From Branchiostoma floridae (lineage: Eukaryota > Chordata > Leptocardii > Amphioxiformes > Branchiostomatidae), in contig NC_049991.1 in the NCBI RefSeq assembly GCF_000003815.2, positions 3,592,518 to 3,656,517 of the forward strand: a stretch of DNA of 64,000 nucleotides, given 5' to 3'. The stretch's first letter is position 1. Every line of letters starts with the position of its first letter. Shown here piece by piece: positions 36,701 through 48,600 of this stretch. The notes under the pieces are model-generated. The model was not told where the DNA came from, did no database searches, and saw only the letters and a program-made list of their open reading frames with translations. The position numbers and the translations under genes are program-made.

Positions 36701-37527
36701 AAATTGTTAACTGGTTACTTTTTCCACAGTTTCTGAGTAAGAAAAACATGAAAGAGTTTTAAGAACAGAATAAAATCTACTCATTAAAGAAATTATTTCT
36801 TCAGCCAAGGCTTCAGCAAGTTGGAAATGTTTGATGGACGAAAGGTCGTTGACCTATCGGTCACAGCGCAGCTACATACATTGCAGGTCCAATATTCCTT
36901 CCAGTTAAAATTACAGCCACCCTATACCTTAAAACAAAGGGGAAAAATAGCAGCATTCGTTCGCACGCGCTGTCACTGCGAGGCAATATTCATAAGCAAT
37001 ATGGAATATTTCCATGCACTGCATTGTGGAGTGAAATATCACATTTTTCACCCCCATACCTGTCCTATAATAGGACAGACACAGGTTTTTGAGTGAAATA
37101 CATTTGCAACAATGTACTCTGACCAGGTGACCTATAAAAGTTAAAGTTGTTAACTAGTTACTTTTTCCACAGTTTCATGAAAAACATGGAAAAGTTGGAA
37201 GAACAGAATAAAATATAATCAATGTTAAACATTCAAATCCAATCATTAATGAAATTATTACTTCAGCCAAGGCTTCAGCAACTTCGAAAAGTGTGATGGA
37301 CGAAAGGTCGTTGACCTATCGGTCACAGCGCAGCTACATACATTGCAGGTCCAATATTCCTTCCAGTTAAAAATTACAGCCGCCCTATACCTTAAAACAA
37401 AGGGAAAAATTAGCAGCATTCGTTCGCACGCGCTTTCACTTCGTAAAAATACTCACTTGAGCAAGTCTGGCCGGTAAACATACTTGTAACTCTGCAAGCA
37501 GACGTCAAAATCACCGCCTTCCGCCAT
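30758..37527 (-). CDS. DECR2: Peroxisomal 2,4-dienoyl-CoA reductase, 286 aa
   Basis: A short-chain dehydrogenase that uses NADPH to reduce 2,4-dienoyl-CoA during beta-oxidation of polyunsaturated fatty acids in peroxisomes. Nine exons join in frame: 37527-37457, 35761-35693, 35336-35285, 35191-35126, 34454-34385, 33657-33533, 32500-32407, 31713-31609 and 30966-30758. The Rossmann motif TGGGSGIG is at residues 31-38, and [12 protein letters not shown] is around 107-118. HAGSAKAAI follows at about 174-182; the Lys of the SDR YxxxK is kept but the Tyr position is Ala, as in human DECR2. [15 protein letters not shown] is the substrate-loop region. The C-terminus ARL is a PTS1 peroxisome signal. 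The start ATG lies inside AAGATGGCGGA, a YY1-like word. It is head to head with IFT140 and convergent with RPS15A. Confidence 0.96.
31780..32025. repeat. Remnant of the GACAAGT-ended element family
   Basis: AACAAGTTTTCTGAAAT followed by CTTGCCCTATTAGGCAAG and CTTGCCCATTGG words resembles the interiors of 41,288-41,617 and 43,463-43,754. The ends are not clean. It lies in a DECR2 intron. Confidence 0.5.
32101..32312. mobile_element. MITE with TACTGTAAATGCA ends, 212 bp
   Basis: The left end TACTGTAAATGCATTTAAG and right end TGCATTTACAGTA are inverted. The interior alternates TTCGCGGTGG and AATTTCGCGG words in both orientations, giving a strong fold. Related copies are at 38,745-38,936 and 20,038-20,127. 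Confidence 0.8.
32547..32724. mobile_element. MITE with CAGTCAAACCTGT ends, 178 bp, TA target
   Basis: The inverted ends are CAGTCAAACCTGT and ACAGGTTTGACTG, with TA directly outside both. The interior has direct repeats of GGCCACCT and TAGTGGCCA. TA duplication fits a Tc1/mariner-type mobiliser. It lies in a DECR2 intron. Confidence 0.85.
33161..33497. mobile_element. Non-autonomous hAT-like element, 337 bp, 8-bp duplication
   Basis: The ends are CAGGGCTTTAGCCAGC and GCTGGCTAGACCCCTG. A perfect 8-bp duplication, ACGTTTCT, lies outside both ends (33,153-33,160 and 33,498-33,505). The interior has CCGTC and GACGG words. It lies in a DECR2 intron 28 bp from exon 6. Confidence 0.88.
34575..34660. 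repeat. Dispersed repeat fragment (family also at 45,340 and 47,850)
   Basis: GTAAACCACATTTAGTGCATAACACACCAGG, read in parts, aligns with 45,350-45,425 (TAAACCACCTCAGAGCATAA and CAGGTTTGTACTGAA), ending in CTGGA(C/T). Confidence 0.6.
34760..34930. repeat. Perfect 48-bp inverted repeat with 75-bp loop
   Basis: Arms at 34,760-34,807 and 34,883-34,930 (outer end TAGTCTCCAAGCAGACCC, inner end GATAGTATCAAAGCTG) pair with no mismatch. TA is the outer dinucleotide on both sides, which may reflect a TA-target insertion. It lies in a DECR2 intron. A perfect long arm suggests a recent insertion or gene conversion. Confidence 0.92.
36170..37445. repeat. Diverged large tandem repeat, about 310-490 bp units, three copies
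   Basis: TGCACTGCATTGTGGAGTG begins copies at 36,211, about 36,524 and about 37,015. Copies share CACCCCCATACCTGTCCTAT, CTCTGACCAGGTGACC, GATGGACGAAAGGTCGTTGA and, in the last two, a module with CACAGCGCAGCTACATACAT and CGTTCGCACGCGCT. The array fills DECR2 intron 1 and stops about 15 bp from the exon 1 donor. Confidence 0.85.
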
Positions 37528-37930
37528 CTTGAATCTTTGCTACAAAATTTGCATCTCATTTGCATATTTGTGACTGAGTTTTGCTGAAATATTACATCAT
37601 TACCTTTACAGTTGTGGGGCAAAAATACATGTTTTTAATTCCCCTCGACATAATAAAATCACAGAAATCATTAATATTGCCAAAATATAGCTTTTGTGAT
37701 ATGTTTTCGGCACTTTGCCGAAGATTACCGAAGTTGGCCGAGAGTTAATTTATGCCAACATCCGGGAGCTTTCACATATTTCGGGCAGTTTCAAAATGGT
37801 GGAGTTTCACTTGTTGTGTACAGGTGGTTGCTTTGGCAGCGATGTGAACCACCCTTAACCCTCTTAATCTAGCTCACCTTTCTTACAAGACGGATGCAGC
37901 ACGCTTTAAGTAACTGCACGTACAGCGTAC
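37528..37930. promoter_or_regulatory. Bidirectional DECR2 / IFT140 promoter region
   Basis: Only about 400 bp separate the DECR2 start codon from the likely IFT140 leader exon on the opposite strand. It contains GGCACTTTGCCGAAG, CATCCGGGAG and AAAATGGTGGA words but no obvious TATA box. Shared regulation is inferred from spacing only. Confidence 0.5.
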
Positions 37931-38129
37931 TTTCTTGAAGATTCGTTCTTGAGGAGTTGAACCAAGATATTCGGCGATTTAGAGGGAGAGTTGAAGTTGT
38001 CGTTTGGCAACAGGACTTGTCATCAAACAAGAATCTTGTCTTGAAGGTCTTGGGACTTTCTTATTGTTTCCGTCCTACAAGACATAAGGAGAAAGTCAGT
38101 ACAGTTTCTTGGAGGAATACAGACCAAGG
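37930..38129 (+). other. IFT140: Likely noncoding first exon of IFT140
   Basis: A good donor (GACCAAG|GTGAGC) at 38,129/38,130 would end a leader exon. It would join the acceptor at 39,600/39,601 ten bases before the IFT140 ATG. The exon start is not defined by sequence. Confidence 0.45.
37996..38011. promoter_or_regulatory. X-box-like RFX site near the IFT140 start
   Basis: GTTGTCGTTTGGCAAC has a perfect right half (GGCAAC) and a weaker left half. RFX factors drive ciliary genes, including intraflagellar transport genes, through X-boxes near transcription starts, so the place fits. A single imperfect site is weak evidence. Confidence 0.35.
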
Positions 38130-38744
38130 TGAGCTCCCTAAGATCTTTTATGAACGTATGGAAAAAGAAAAATTATATCATATATAATATATGGACTTGA
38201 TGGGGGAGGGCATACTACATGTAACGTTACGATTAATATTTGCTTGATTGCTTGCTTTATCATAAGAAATTACACGTATGAGTAACTCGAATTTATGACA
38301 ACTACTGGTATCCATAGAAGATAATGCAAAAATTTTGTTGAAGTTAGTGAGTTGACATTATATTTTCTTTTGAAATAAAATTTGAATGTTCAGGTATATT
38401 CAGATCATCAATATAAAATTATGATATCTTGTAGAATGTGCTACGAACTAACAAGTGACATGAAATTATTGATAACAGTAGTTGTCCTTCTGTCTAGTGT
38501 TATGCCATAAGGCAATCTATAACAGATGTGCAAATAAACAAAATAACAAAACAATTAGCTAGTAAATGCCTCAGACTCAGAGACCGTATACAGAAGGTTG
38601 GGGGTTTCAAATACTGGCGTTTTTTTGTTGTTGTTGTTGGTTGTGGTGTTGAACTTGAATGGCCAAGTGACAAGGCTAGTGGACATGCGAGCAAAAGTTC
38701 ACAGGTTTGATTCCTAGCATTCCTTGCATGCGAGATGTTGACCA

Positions 38745-38936
38745 TGGTATTTGCGGGGATTTAGTTTCGCGGAAGTGGAAAAAAGGACTATTTTCTGTGG
38801 TTTTGAGTTCGCGGTAGTACCATGCACTGTAGTCTCTTACAACTATGGGAAAATGGTCGCAGTGGTTTTAAGTTCAAATTGGCAATGTGAAAACCGCGAA
38901 CATAAAACCACCTTGAAAATTTCTGCATTTACAGTA
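38745..38936. mobile_element. Decayed copy of the TACTGTAAATGCA-ended MITE
   Basis: Starts in TTTGCGGGGATTTAG, carries CATGCACTGTAGTCTCTTAC as in 32,101-32,312, and ends TTCTGCATTTACAGTA. The left terminus is damaged. Confidence 0.7.
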
Positions 38937-38955
38937 ATGGATAACAACCCACTGC

Positions 38956-39352
38956 CTTAGGCCTAGGAAAAAAAATGTTGTGTTTCCTGTTTCAGTCCTG
39001 AAAAAATTAGGGTCGGTAGGTAGGGATTATCTTCTTTTTTTTCTTGTAATTTGTTTTTGGCTGGCCAAAACTCTAGTGATACATATTACAATACAGTCGA
39101 ACAAAGTAAACTGAAGTGCATGAGGACACTTCTCTTTTAATGTCAAACTTTAATTTTGTGCACAATAGATACATTTATCCTTCATTAGATAGGACAAGCA
39201 GTGTTTTTGCTTCAATAGGAAGTAGGCTGAATAAAAATTCTAACTGGAAACTGTGACTCCTCTGCCCACCCCCAAAAAAAGTCTAGGGTCGGCAGGTTTT
39301 TCTAGGGTAGGTAGGGAAACAGGAAACAACATTTTTTTTCTTAAAGGCCTTA
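38956..39352. mobile_element. MITE with long A/T-rich inverted ends
   Basis: AAAAAAAATGTTGTGTTTCC at the left pairs with GGAAACAACATTTTTTTT at the right, within GGCCT-containing flanks. The arms are about 35 bp. Interior repeats of GGGTCGG(T/C)AGG are seen. It lies in the first IFT140 intron. Confidence 0.7.
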
Positions 39353-39610
39353 TTAGCCTATGGCCTCAAAGAGGCTGTGCAACCATTGCCTAAGCCTTAA
39401 GTTGAAGGCTTAACTGATTAATAATGTTTTGTTGTAATGTTGTACAGTTTAAGCTTTGTTCCAACTCAAGAAAGTCACCATGAATTTTTGCTCAATTTTT
39501 AGATTTCTTGTTGTAAATGTACAACTATGGATTCTACAAATACAGATGAGCTTTCCTTCCAATAACGTTAAACATGTTTTTGCTGTTATTCTTTCCACAG
39601 AGCAGTGAGG

Positions 39611-42600
39611 ATGGCGCTGTACTTTGACAGTAAGATCCAGAGCCCAGATGGCATGGGACCATGTTCTAACCTAGCCTGGCACAGAACACACACTGTACTG
39701 GCTGTGGCTGCTACTACAAGTGTGGGGGGAGGTGCTGTCAACCTCTTCATGGACGATGTATGTAATGAATTTATTGTAAATTTGAAAATGCTTGTGGTGC
39801 ATGGTTTTATATAGATCAACTAGCAAAAGTAGCATGGGACATTTACTTTGCTTTTTAAAGGTAGGAATTAGGAATTTTCGAAACGTTACTATTCGGTGGG
39901 TATTAAAGGATCTTTTGCCTGCCATTGATAGTATATGAAATAGCTTAAATGCCCAGTTATCTACCAACCTAATGAAAGTTTGCAAGGTTAAAGGTTTTTT
40001 TAAAGTCACCACTTTTATCGGCACCAATTCCAAAGATATTACAATGATCTCGCTATGAATTTGTGCCACCACAACTAGATTGTGTTTTTCAATGTATTAC
40101 TACCCACTATTACTGATGTAACGTTACTTGTGTGATGTGAACATGGTTTCACTGAGCTACATGACGAAGAAATTGGTCTGGGCAAACCCTATTAGTATTA
40201 ATATTAAATTGATAATTACAAACAGGCATGGTTGAAATATTAGACAAGGAGTCTAGTGTTTTAAAATTTGCTGTTCTAGAGGCTAAATTTATGGTCAGAA
40301 ATACAACACTATGTGTTGTAAAATTCCCATTTGTATGCAAATGCATTTACTTTGAATATTGTATTGTAGGATTACAAATGATGTGTTTTGTTATTTTGTT
40401 TGATTAGGGAGAGCCAGTTCCGGACGGTTGTATCCAGCGATCATCACAAGTCACGTGCATGAGCTGGCACCCGAACTACCGCGTACTGGCCATGGGCTGG
40501 GAACGGAGTATTTTAAGATTAACAAATTAATGATGTTTTGTTATTTTGTTCTTAGGGAGAGCCAGTTCCGGACGGTTGTATCCAGCGATCATCACAAGTC
40601 ACATGCATGAGCTGGCACCCGAACTACCGCGTACTGGCCATGGGCTGGGAGAATGGGGACGTCCTGATGTGGAACGATCAGGACAAGGAGCTGCACGAGG
40701 CCAAGTCCATTCACGACGCGGGGGTGGCCATCCTGGAGTGGAGCACCAACGGGACTCGTCTACTGTCTGGGGACAAGGTGGGGGAATCCTGGATTTGGTG
40801 GCATCATGAAAATCAATCTTTCCTTGATGTTTCTGTATAAGGCCACACCGATTTAATTTCTTGGTTCACGGATTCGCTCGCTCCTATTTTTTGGGAAAAA
40901 AAATAAAAATTACCACTCAGCAAATTTTCACCATTAATGAAACCATTCACCAACTTTCTGGTGTAGCAAATTGGCCTTTATATTATAAGCTCTTTAAAGT
41001 GTGGGTACAGGTGCTGTTACTGTACAAAAATAGTGTTTTTGTACTTTTTTCAAGCTGAAAACTTTTTTTCTTTATGTTTTGGATTAGCCGTTACCTTTAC
41101 CCCAACCATTTTACAATTTTTATTTTTATTTCGCCCTCTCGCTCCATATTTTTTATGAAAAAATCCGTGAACCAAGAAATTAAATTGGTGTGGCCTAAGG
41201 GTATAGTTTTAAAGGTAGAGGTTGCTAGCCCTTCTTTAACGTGCACGTGGCACCTCCTCGAACACGAGACTCCATTTTCATCTCTTCCAGGGTTAGACAA
41301 GTTTTCTAAAATTCACTTGTCCTATCGAGCAAGCACATATTAAAGAATTTACTTGCCAGAACCAATTTTTTACTTGCCCAAAAATCAAATGTCACTTTTA
41401 TATGCATTTCACTTCCAAAAAAGGAATTCATATTATTGCCCTTTTTTCTATGTTGACCATTGCTTGATGTCATGACTGTAAATAGTAGTAAGGTTATCAA
41501 AATGTCACTCAATGGAAGAATATTACTTGCCCAATCGGACAAGGGGGGTAGCACATGCACCCGATCAGCAATTTCACTTGCCCTGGACAATAGGGCTAGT
41601 GGACTTTTCCAACCCTGCCATCTGAAAGACGTTTGCAGCCCCAAACGAGATGCCCAATCCAGGATTTGAACCAGGGTCTGCCAGTTACCAACTAATTTGA
41701 CCCATTTGAGCAATAGGAACAAATTTAAAATTTGCAGTATAATGTAAATATTACAGGTCTGTTTTTCGTCCATTCACTTGAGTTACCACATACTTACTAG
41801 GTGAGCTTATTGATTCAGATATTGACCCTTGTTCTGTAATTCAAGATTGATAACAATTGTTTCTGCTCTTTTCAGAATGGACTGATCACCGTGTGGAAGA
41901 TGGATGGTAAAGGCAGAGCCCAGGCCACCCCCTTCTGTAAACACCAGATGGAACAGTCCGTCTCGGTGTGCCTTGTGAGACCAGGGGCAGCCGTGGACCC
42001 AGAAAAGTATGTCTGTTTATGACATTCGCTTTAAATGTAGAACATATTCATGTACATTGTAATCGTCTATTTTAACATTAAAATTTAGCAATAATTATTC
42101 TATATCTCCATAAATACTTGATGTTATTGAAGAAAACTTGAGGAAATGTTGGGGTTTTCTGAAAACCGAAATGGTGAAATCTTATTAAATATTACACATC
42201 TTTTGTGTATGAAAGTTATTCCTTTCCCTTTGGTTTGCTTTTGTCTATCTCTTGTTTAGGTTTGACTGCAGTCGATGGTAGTAATACATGGTTTTCTTAT
42301 CCATTCGTATTAATTTATAAAACCTTATAGTATTACTACTAGTTGTTCCTGCCTCAAAGGAATTGTTTCAGGTTTGGGAATAAAAAAACCCTGTAAGACT
42401 TAGTTATGTTTTCATTGGCATATATTCATAAAATTGATAAGTTAATACTATGAAATTCAGCTTCTCAAATTGATGTAAATTGTAATACTATCTTTTACCC
42501 TTTTGTTTTTGCAGTGACATCAGCGGCCTAGCGCGGGCTGCCGTTAGTGGCGACGAGAAGGCCCTGGATATGTTCTCCTGGAAGAAATCCCTCGGCTCCA

Positions 42601-45600
42601 AAATCACCCTCGGTCCTTCCGAGGGTCTAGCCTTCTTCCTCGGAGGAATAGATGGTAAGGAGTTATCTAGTATTATGACTCTAATCTCAATCACATTTAA
42701 CAGATGCAATTATCTTTTATGCAAAAATCAGACTTCAAGTTGCTATCATTTTAGTGCACAAATAGAACAGAAACTTTTCTCTCTATTTTCATGTATTTCC
42801 ATTGTTGCCATTGATAGACATGTGAATGGATACTACTGATTAAAGCTCCATATACAGTAAGTATTGTATACATTGCAGGGATCGAAATACTTTTTTTTTG
42901 CTACATGCAAAATTGCACGTTGGCAAAAATTTTACGTGCAATTTTAAAAATTTACATGCAAAATGTAACTAGTCTATACTGCAACGTTCTAGCCAGCATC
43001 CATCAATCCTTCCTTTGGCAGAATTTTGCTGCTCAGGACGGATAAGAGTTTTGCCCATTGATGGTCAGAAATCGGCGCATAAAAATATAGAAAGAATTTT
43101 GGAAAGGTGTCCACATAATCAGCATGTTAGTTTGCAGCAAAGCAAAGTTTTGATTATTTATAACACCTACTGACCACCGGTTACGATCCCAAGAGAAAGT
43201 TACCAGCAAAAACAAGGAAGGAAAAAGAAAGACGTCCATATGTCATTCTGTCTAGGAGTTGGGAGTCTAATTCCTCAGTATTCTTATTATAGGCTAGGTA
43301 TTTTCAACATGGAAGATTGCAAGTTCAGAATAATTTTACATGCAAATCTCAAAAATTATTTGCAAATTACAAGTTAAGTATGTGTATTTCGACCCCTGCA
43401 TTGTAACCAGCTGCTGCCACGCCATGTGCCAGCAAAGCTGGTGTATAGCACCAAAGGGTGATCAGGGTTGGACAAGTCTAGTCCTATTGTCCATGGCAAT
43501 TCAAAGTGCTGATCAGGCAAGTGCATGACCTACCCCACTTGCCCGATCTCGCGAGTAAGATTTTTCATCTTAGTGAGGCAATATTAAGAATTCCATTGCT
43601 GAAAGTGAAAATGCATAATTTTATAAAAGTGATGACATTTGAATATTGATTTTGGGCACTTAGTGAAAAATTGGTTCTGTCAAGTAATTTTTTTATATTT
43701 TCTAAGTGCTTGCCCGATAGGACAAGTGAATTTTTAAAAACTTGTCCAACCCTGGTGATTTTTCTGGCTATATACTGATATAGACAGATGCTTGGCCCCA
43801 TTTGATTTGATTTTCAACAAGTTTACCATGATCATTTTCATCTGTTTGAATCTAGGAGATGTCTACTACCTTGATGACAAGGGCAAGAGTTCGAAGGTCT
43901 TCACAGCGGATGGACCAATAGAGAAGCTGCTTTACTATGAAGAGAAGAACATTCTCGTGACCGTGACCTCTGGTCTCGTTCTGACCCAGCACAGCGTATC
44001 GTCCGAGGGCGCCTTTCAGGAAGTAACCAAGGTAACATAACAAACAAACAAACGAGAAATCGATCCATCGCATACATCATTCTCATCACTCTCACATGCC
44101 ATCCATGGGCTTCTGACTTCTTCAACTGAAACATTTTGTTTTCTGGAACAAATTTGGAACCAGGGCCAACTCAGCTTGTGGGAACAAATTTGGACCCCAG
44201 CCAACTATAAGCACACACCAGTAAAAAACAAACAAAATTATACACAAACCAAAAGCAATACCTCCTTTTTTACGAGGTATTAACAGTTACACAGCTTTTG
44301 ATCTGTTATGATCGTAAGACATTTCAAGTTGAAATGTAAACTTTCCTACAGGTTGCTTTGAAACTTTGAAAGTCACTCTAAATTTAACGACTAGTATTTT
44401 GTCATGCATGCGGATGTGTATGTTAATTGTTACTGATTTAACTTTGTAATGATCTGTTCTCACAGTCCTGACCACAACAGTTAGAACACAGAAATACAAA
44501 ACAAAATATAAATGTAGATACTTGACAAAAAGCCCCTCTCTAATTGGTCAAACTCATAATTGCCATGCTCTCATTGGTTGAACTGCTAATTGTGATGGAC
44601 AGTTAGGATTGACAGCTGATGTAATGATGTCTATGACTGACAGGTGAAACTGAGTGGGAAGATGGGACAGTTGAACATCATCTGGGCAGGACGAGGCCTG
44701 ATGGCCACAGCTACAGGGGAGCCACTCATCAGGTTCGAATAAACATTTTAAACTTAATTTGAAACAATCATTCAAATGTTGCTACATGTATAAACCAAGT
44801 TTTGCATGAGGCAACATTAGCTGCAATAGTTTTGATGTAGTCAAATCTTGATTTTGTAGAAGATAGGTAATCATAGATACAAAGTTACTCAAACAACTTG
44901 ATATGATTTTAAATTTTGTAAGATGTTTAGACAGGTTTGCCAGTCTTGTCAGTGACAGTTGCGAATAAGTAACTTGTATTTTGAATCTTATGACCTGGAT
45001 GTTCAACCTATATCAACAGAGGATAGATGATACAAAAAATATATTTCACAACAGTTATAAAGCAGGATATCATAGTTTGATGACATGATATGCTGAGATT
45101 TAAAAAATTAAATACTTATTACGTAATGTTGTATAGTGCAAAGATGCATTCTTGCATTTAGAATACTGATATAGCACAATTGTTGTGTTACAATTGTACT
45201 AAATTGCTATTTTTTTTTACAGAATGTGGGATTTGGAGAAGGATGACAACTATGCCCTGCCCCTGCCTATAGACAGCACTGTCTCTTTTACATCTGGGGA
45301 GTCGGTCAACTGTCTGTCATTCTGTTCCAAAAAAGGTTGGTTTGCATTGCATTATACGGTAAACCACCTCAGAGCATAACACATCAGGTTTGTACTGAAC
45401 AGTACAAGCTGCATTTCTGGATGGATTTATTTGATCCACTCACACTGGGAAGGACCCCTATTCTTTGTGTTCAAGGGTTCTTTAACGTGCTTGAAGTATG
45501 GCTATCCTTAAAGGACAGCATCAGAAAATTTTCAATTCTTTATTTTCCAGTAGTTTACTCATTAAAAAGTTGATGTACGTCAATTTTTACATTGATCCGC

Positions 45601-48600
45601 CTATTATGACCCTGTAGACACGTTTGAACTTCGCGCTCTCCTCCTCTCCCCGCCGCGCTGGCCGATGACGTAATGGCCTCGTTCTGATCGTCTGAGATTG
45701 TATGACGTCACGGATCCGGATCAGAAACTTCTAGCCAGCCATTTTATTTTGCTCGGTGAACCTCTCAGCGGTGAATAATCACCCCGCCATTCTGGAATTC
45801 AGTTTGTTGTTGAAAATTACTTTCGTGGACCTGTAAGTCGCATTGTGAGCTGTCTACGAAGCCATAGTCCCCGGGAGACTGGACATGAATAAGCTTGCCT
45901 GCGAGTAAGCCACGCGGCGACGGGACGAAATCAAAACAATGGCGGTGGGGGAGGTTCACGCACCGTGCCTTTCTGGACTTTTACAAGAGCGAGTTCGGGT
46001 CAGTTCTTACCTTCTCCTTTCCGGACAGCACAGCGATAATTACACGTAAACTTCCACGAATTTTGGTTGAATTCACAATTGTCCAACTGGCAGGGACATT
46101 AAAAAAAAACATTTTTCCTCTGACAACATACCCTTGATCGCTACATATCGAACGATCCCCCTTCCGCGCCGAAACATACATACAGCATTGTTGTTTTTAC
46201 ATACAACACAGGCCGGGATTGTGAATGGAGCGAAATGTCGGCTTCGATTCAGAGTCCGTGATTTGCTTTGAATGAACCCCCAGCAATCTCCGCCAAAGCT
46301 TCATTGATTGAAAAACCGACCAGTCCAGATGATTTACCCGAGAAACAGTTAATTAAGTGAGAGTCGAGGCGTAACTCGCACGATCTGTACAATTTGCCGT
46401 GCTATCTGTTTCGGCGCAAAAGGGGGTCGTTCGATATGTAGCGATCAAGGGTATGTTGTCAGAGGAAAAATGTTTTTTTTTTAATGTCCCTGCCAGTTGG
46501 ACAATTGTGAATTCAACCAAAATTCGTGGAAGCTTACGTGTAATTATCGCTGTGCTGTCCGGAAAGGAGAAGGTAAGAACTGACCCGAACTCACTCTTGT
46601 AAAAGTCCAGAAAGGCATGCACGGTGCGTGAACCTCCCCCACCGCCATTGTTTTGATTTCATCCCGTCGCCGCGCGGTTTACTCGCAGGCAAGCTTATTC
46701 ATGTTCAGTCTCCCGGGGACTATGGCTTCGTAGACAGCTCACAATGCGACTTACAGGTCCACGGAAGTAATTTTCAACAACAACAAACTGAACTCCAGAA
46801 TGGCGGGGTGATTATTCGCCGCTGAGAGGTTCACCGAGCAAAATGGCTGGCTAGAAGTTTCTGATCCGGATCCGTGACGTCATACAATCTCAGACGATCA
46901 GAACGAGGCCATTACGTCATCGGCCAGCGCGGCTGGGAGAGGAGGAGAGCGCGAAGTTCAAACGTGTCTACAGGGTCATAATAGGCGGATCAATGTAAAA
47001 ATTGACGTACATCAACTTTTTAATGAGTAAACTACTGGAAAATAAAGAATTGAAAATTTTCTGATGCTGTCCTTTAAACACATTACCTTCATTTAACAGC
47101 CTATCTGAGGAACATCCCTAACTGAAGTGAGGTAATACTCACTTTCACCTGAGTGAAGTGAGAAAACTTGCTAATTTTCAAGGGCAGTGTCAGAGCATAC
47201 CAGGGGACTCAAACCTTGGGCCTCTGGGCTCTGAACCAAACACCCTATCATAAAGCCCATACATGTTGCAGTCTCAAAGTGTACATATCAATTCAGTCCT
47301 GAATAAGTGGTAAGTATTCTCTAAGTTATAGGCTACACATTTATTGTAGTTACGTAAGGACTTAATTGACACAACAAAACTACCAGGACTTAGTAAGGTC
47401 TTCAGTCTACAATTTGAATCAGATATTATTGTATTATGCGCATTGTATAAATAATACATGACATTCAGGGCTCGAAATACTAGGTGTATGTGCACCCAGG
47501 TGCACCCAAAATTGAAGCTGTGCACCCAATTATTTTCTGTGGGTGCACAGGGTGTACCCAAATATTTTCATAGGCTTATGTATGTAAAGATATCAAAATT
47601 TACTAGACTAGTTTTTATACATGTACATTATATTCTTTACATCTAAGTGTTAGAAAGATAATAAAAATGTCTGTCATGTTACTTGCTTAAGAATTTGATA
47701 GCTAAGTGTAACTAAGTTTTATTATTAGGTTTTTCTACTTAAATCTAAGTGGTGCACCCCAAAATTTTTTGGTCCACCTAATTTATTAAGCTGGGTGCAC
47801 CAGTGCACCTAATCCCAAAAATGAATTTCGAGCCCTGACATTACAAGCTGTTTATCTGGATGGATTTGTTTGAACCACTCACACTGTTGTAGGTTCTTTA
47901 ACATGCTCAATGTGTTAACGTCCTATCCGAGGGATGTTCCTAACTGAAACTAGGACTCATTTTTACCTGAGTGAAGTGAGGAATTTTGTGCTAAGTGCCT
48001 TTTCAAGGGCAGTGTCAGAGTATATCAGGGCACTCCAACCCAGGACCTCTGGGCTTTGTTTGAGTCAAACACCCTATCGTGAAGCCCATATAGGTTACAG
48101 TCTCAAGAGTATGTATAATTCAGTCCTATGTGGATAAGTGATATTATTCCTATAACTTAACCCTCAAGCACCTGACCTTTTTTTGCGACTAAAATGACCG
48201 AGTGGGGTCCAAACGGACCCCAAAATGTTTTGTTCATAAAATCTCAGTACCATTTCTTATCGGCGATCATTGTATATACATTGCTTCGTCATTGTAAGAG
48301 GAAGATTTTGAGATGTTATTGTGTTGCTAATTCCAACTCATTATCATAATTTATGCAAAAGTTCAGAGGGACCACGTTTTGCACTAAACCTATTCCGACC
48401 AGATAGGGGAATTTTGAGGCCCTCAGCAACATTTATGTCGCATAACTCATGAACGGCTAGAGCTAAAGCTACGAAACTTGGTAATTTATCAAAAAAATAT
48501 TGTTTGCAAAAGTTTTTGGTCAATATAGTAAGTTTATTATTTTTGGGGGTTGCCATGGCAACCATATTCTAACAGGCATTTTTTTGCCAAAATTTGACAA

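Noticed and set aside
45765-46825. Pairs of similar open frames on opposite strands
   Set aside because: They are the two arms of the foldback element read twice; no known domain is present.
47200-47275. tRNA-like text near the end of a dispersed repeat
   Set aside because: No complete A box, B box and cloverleaf could be traced.
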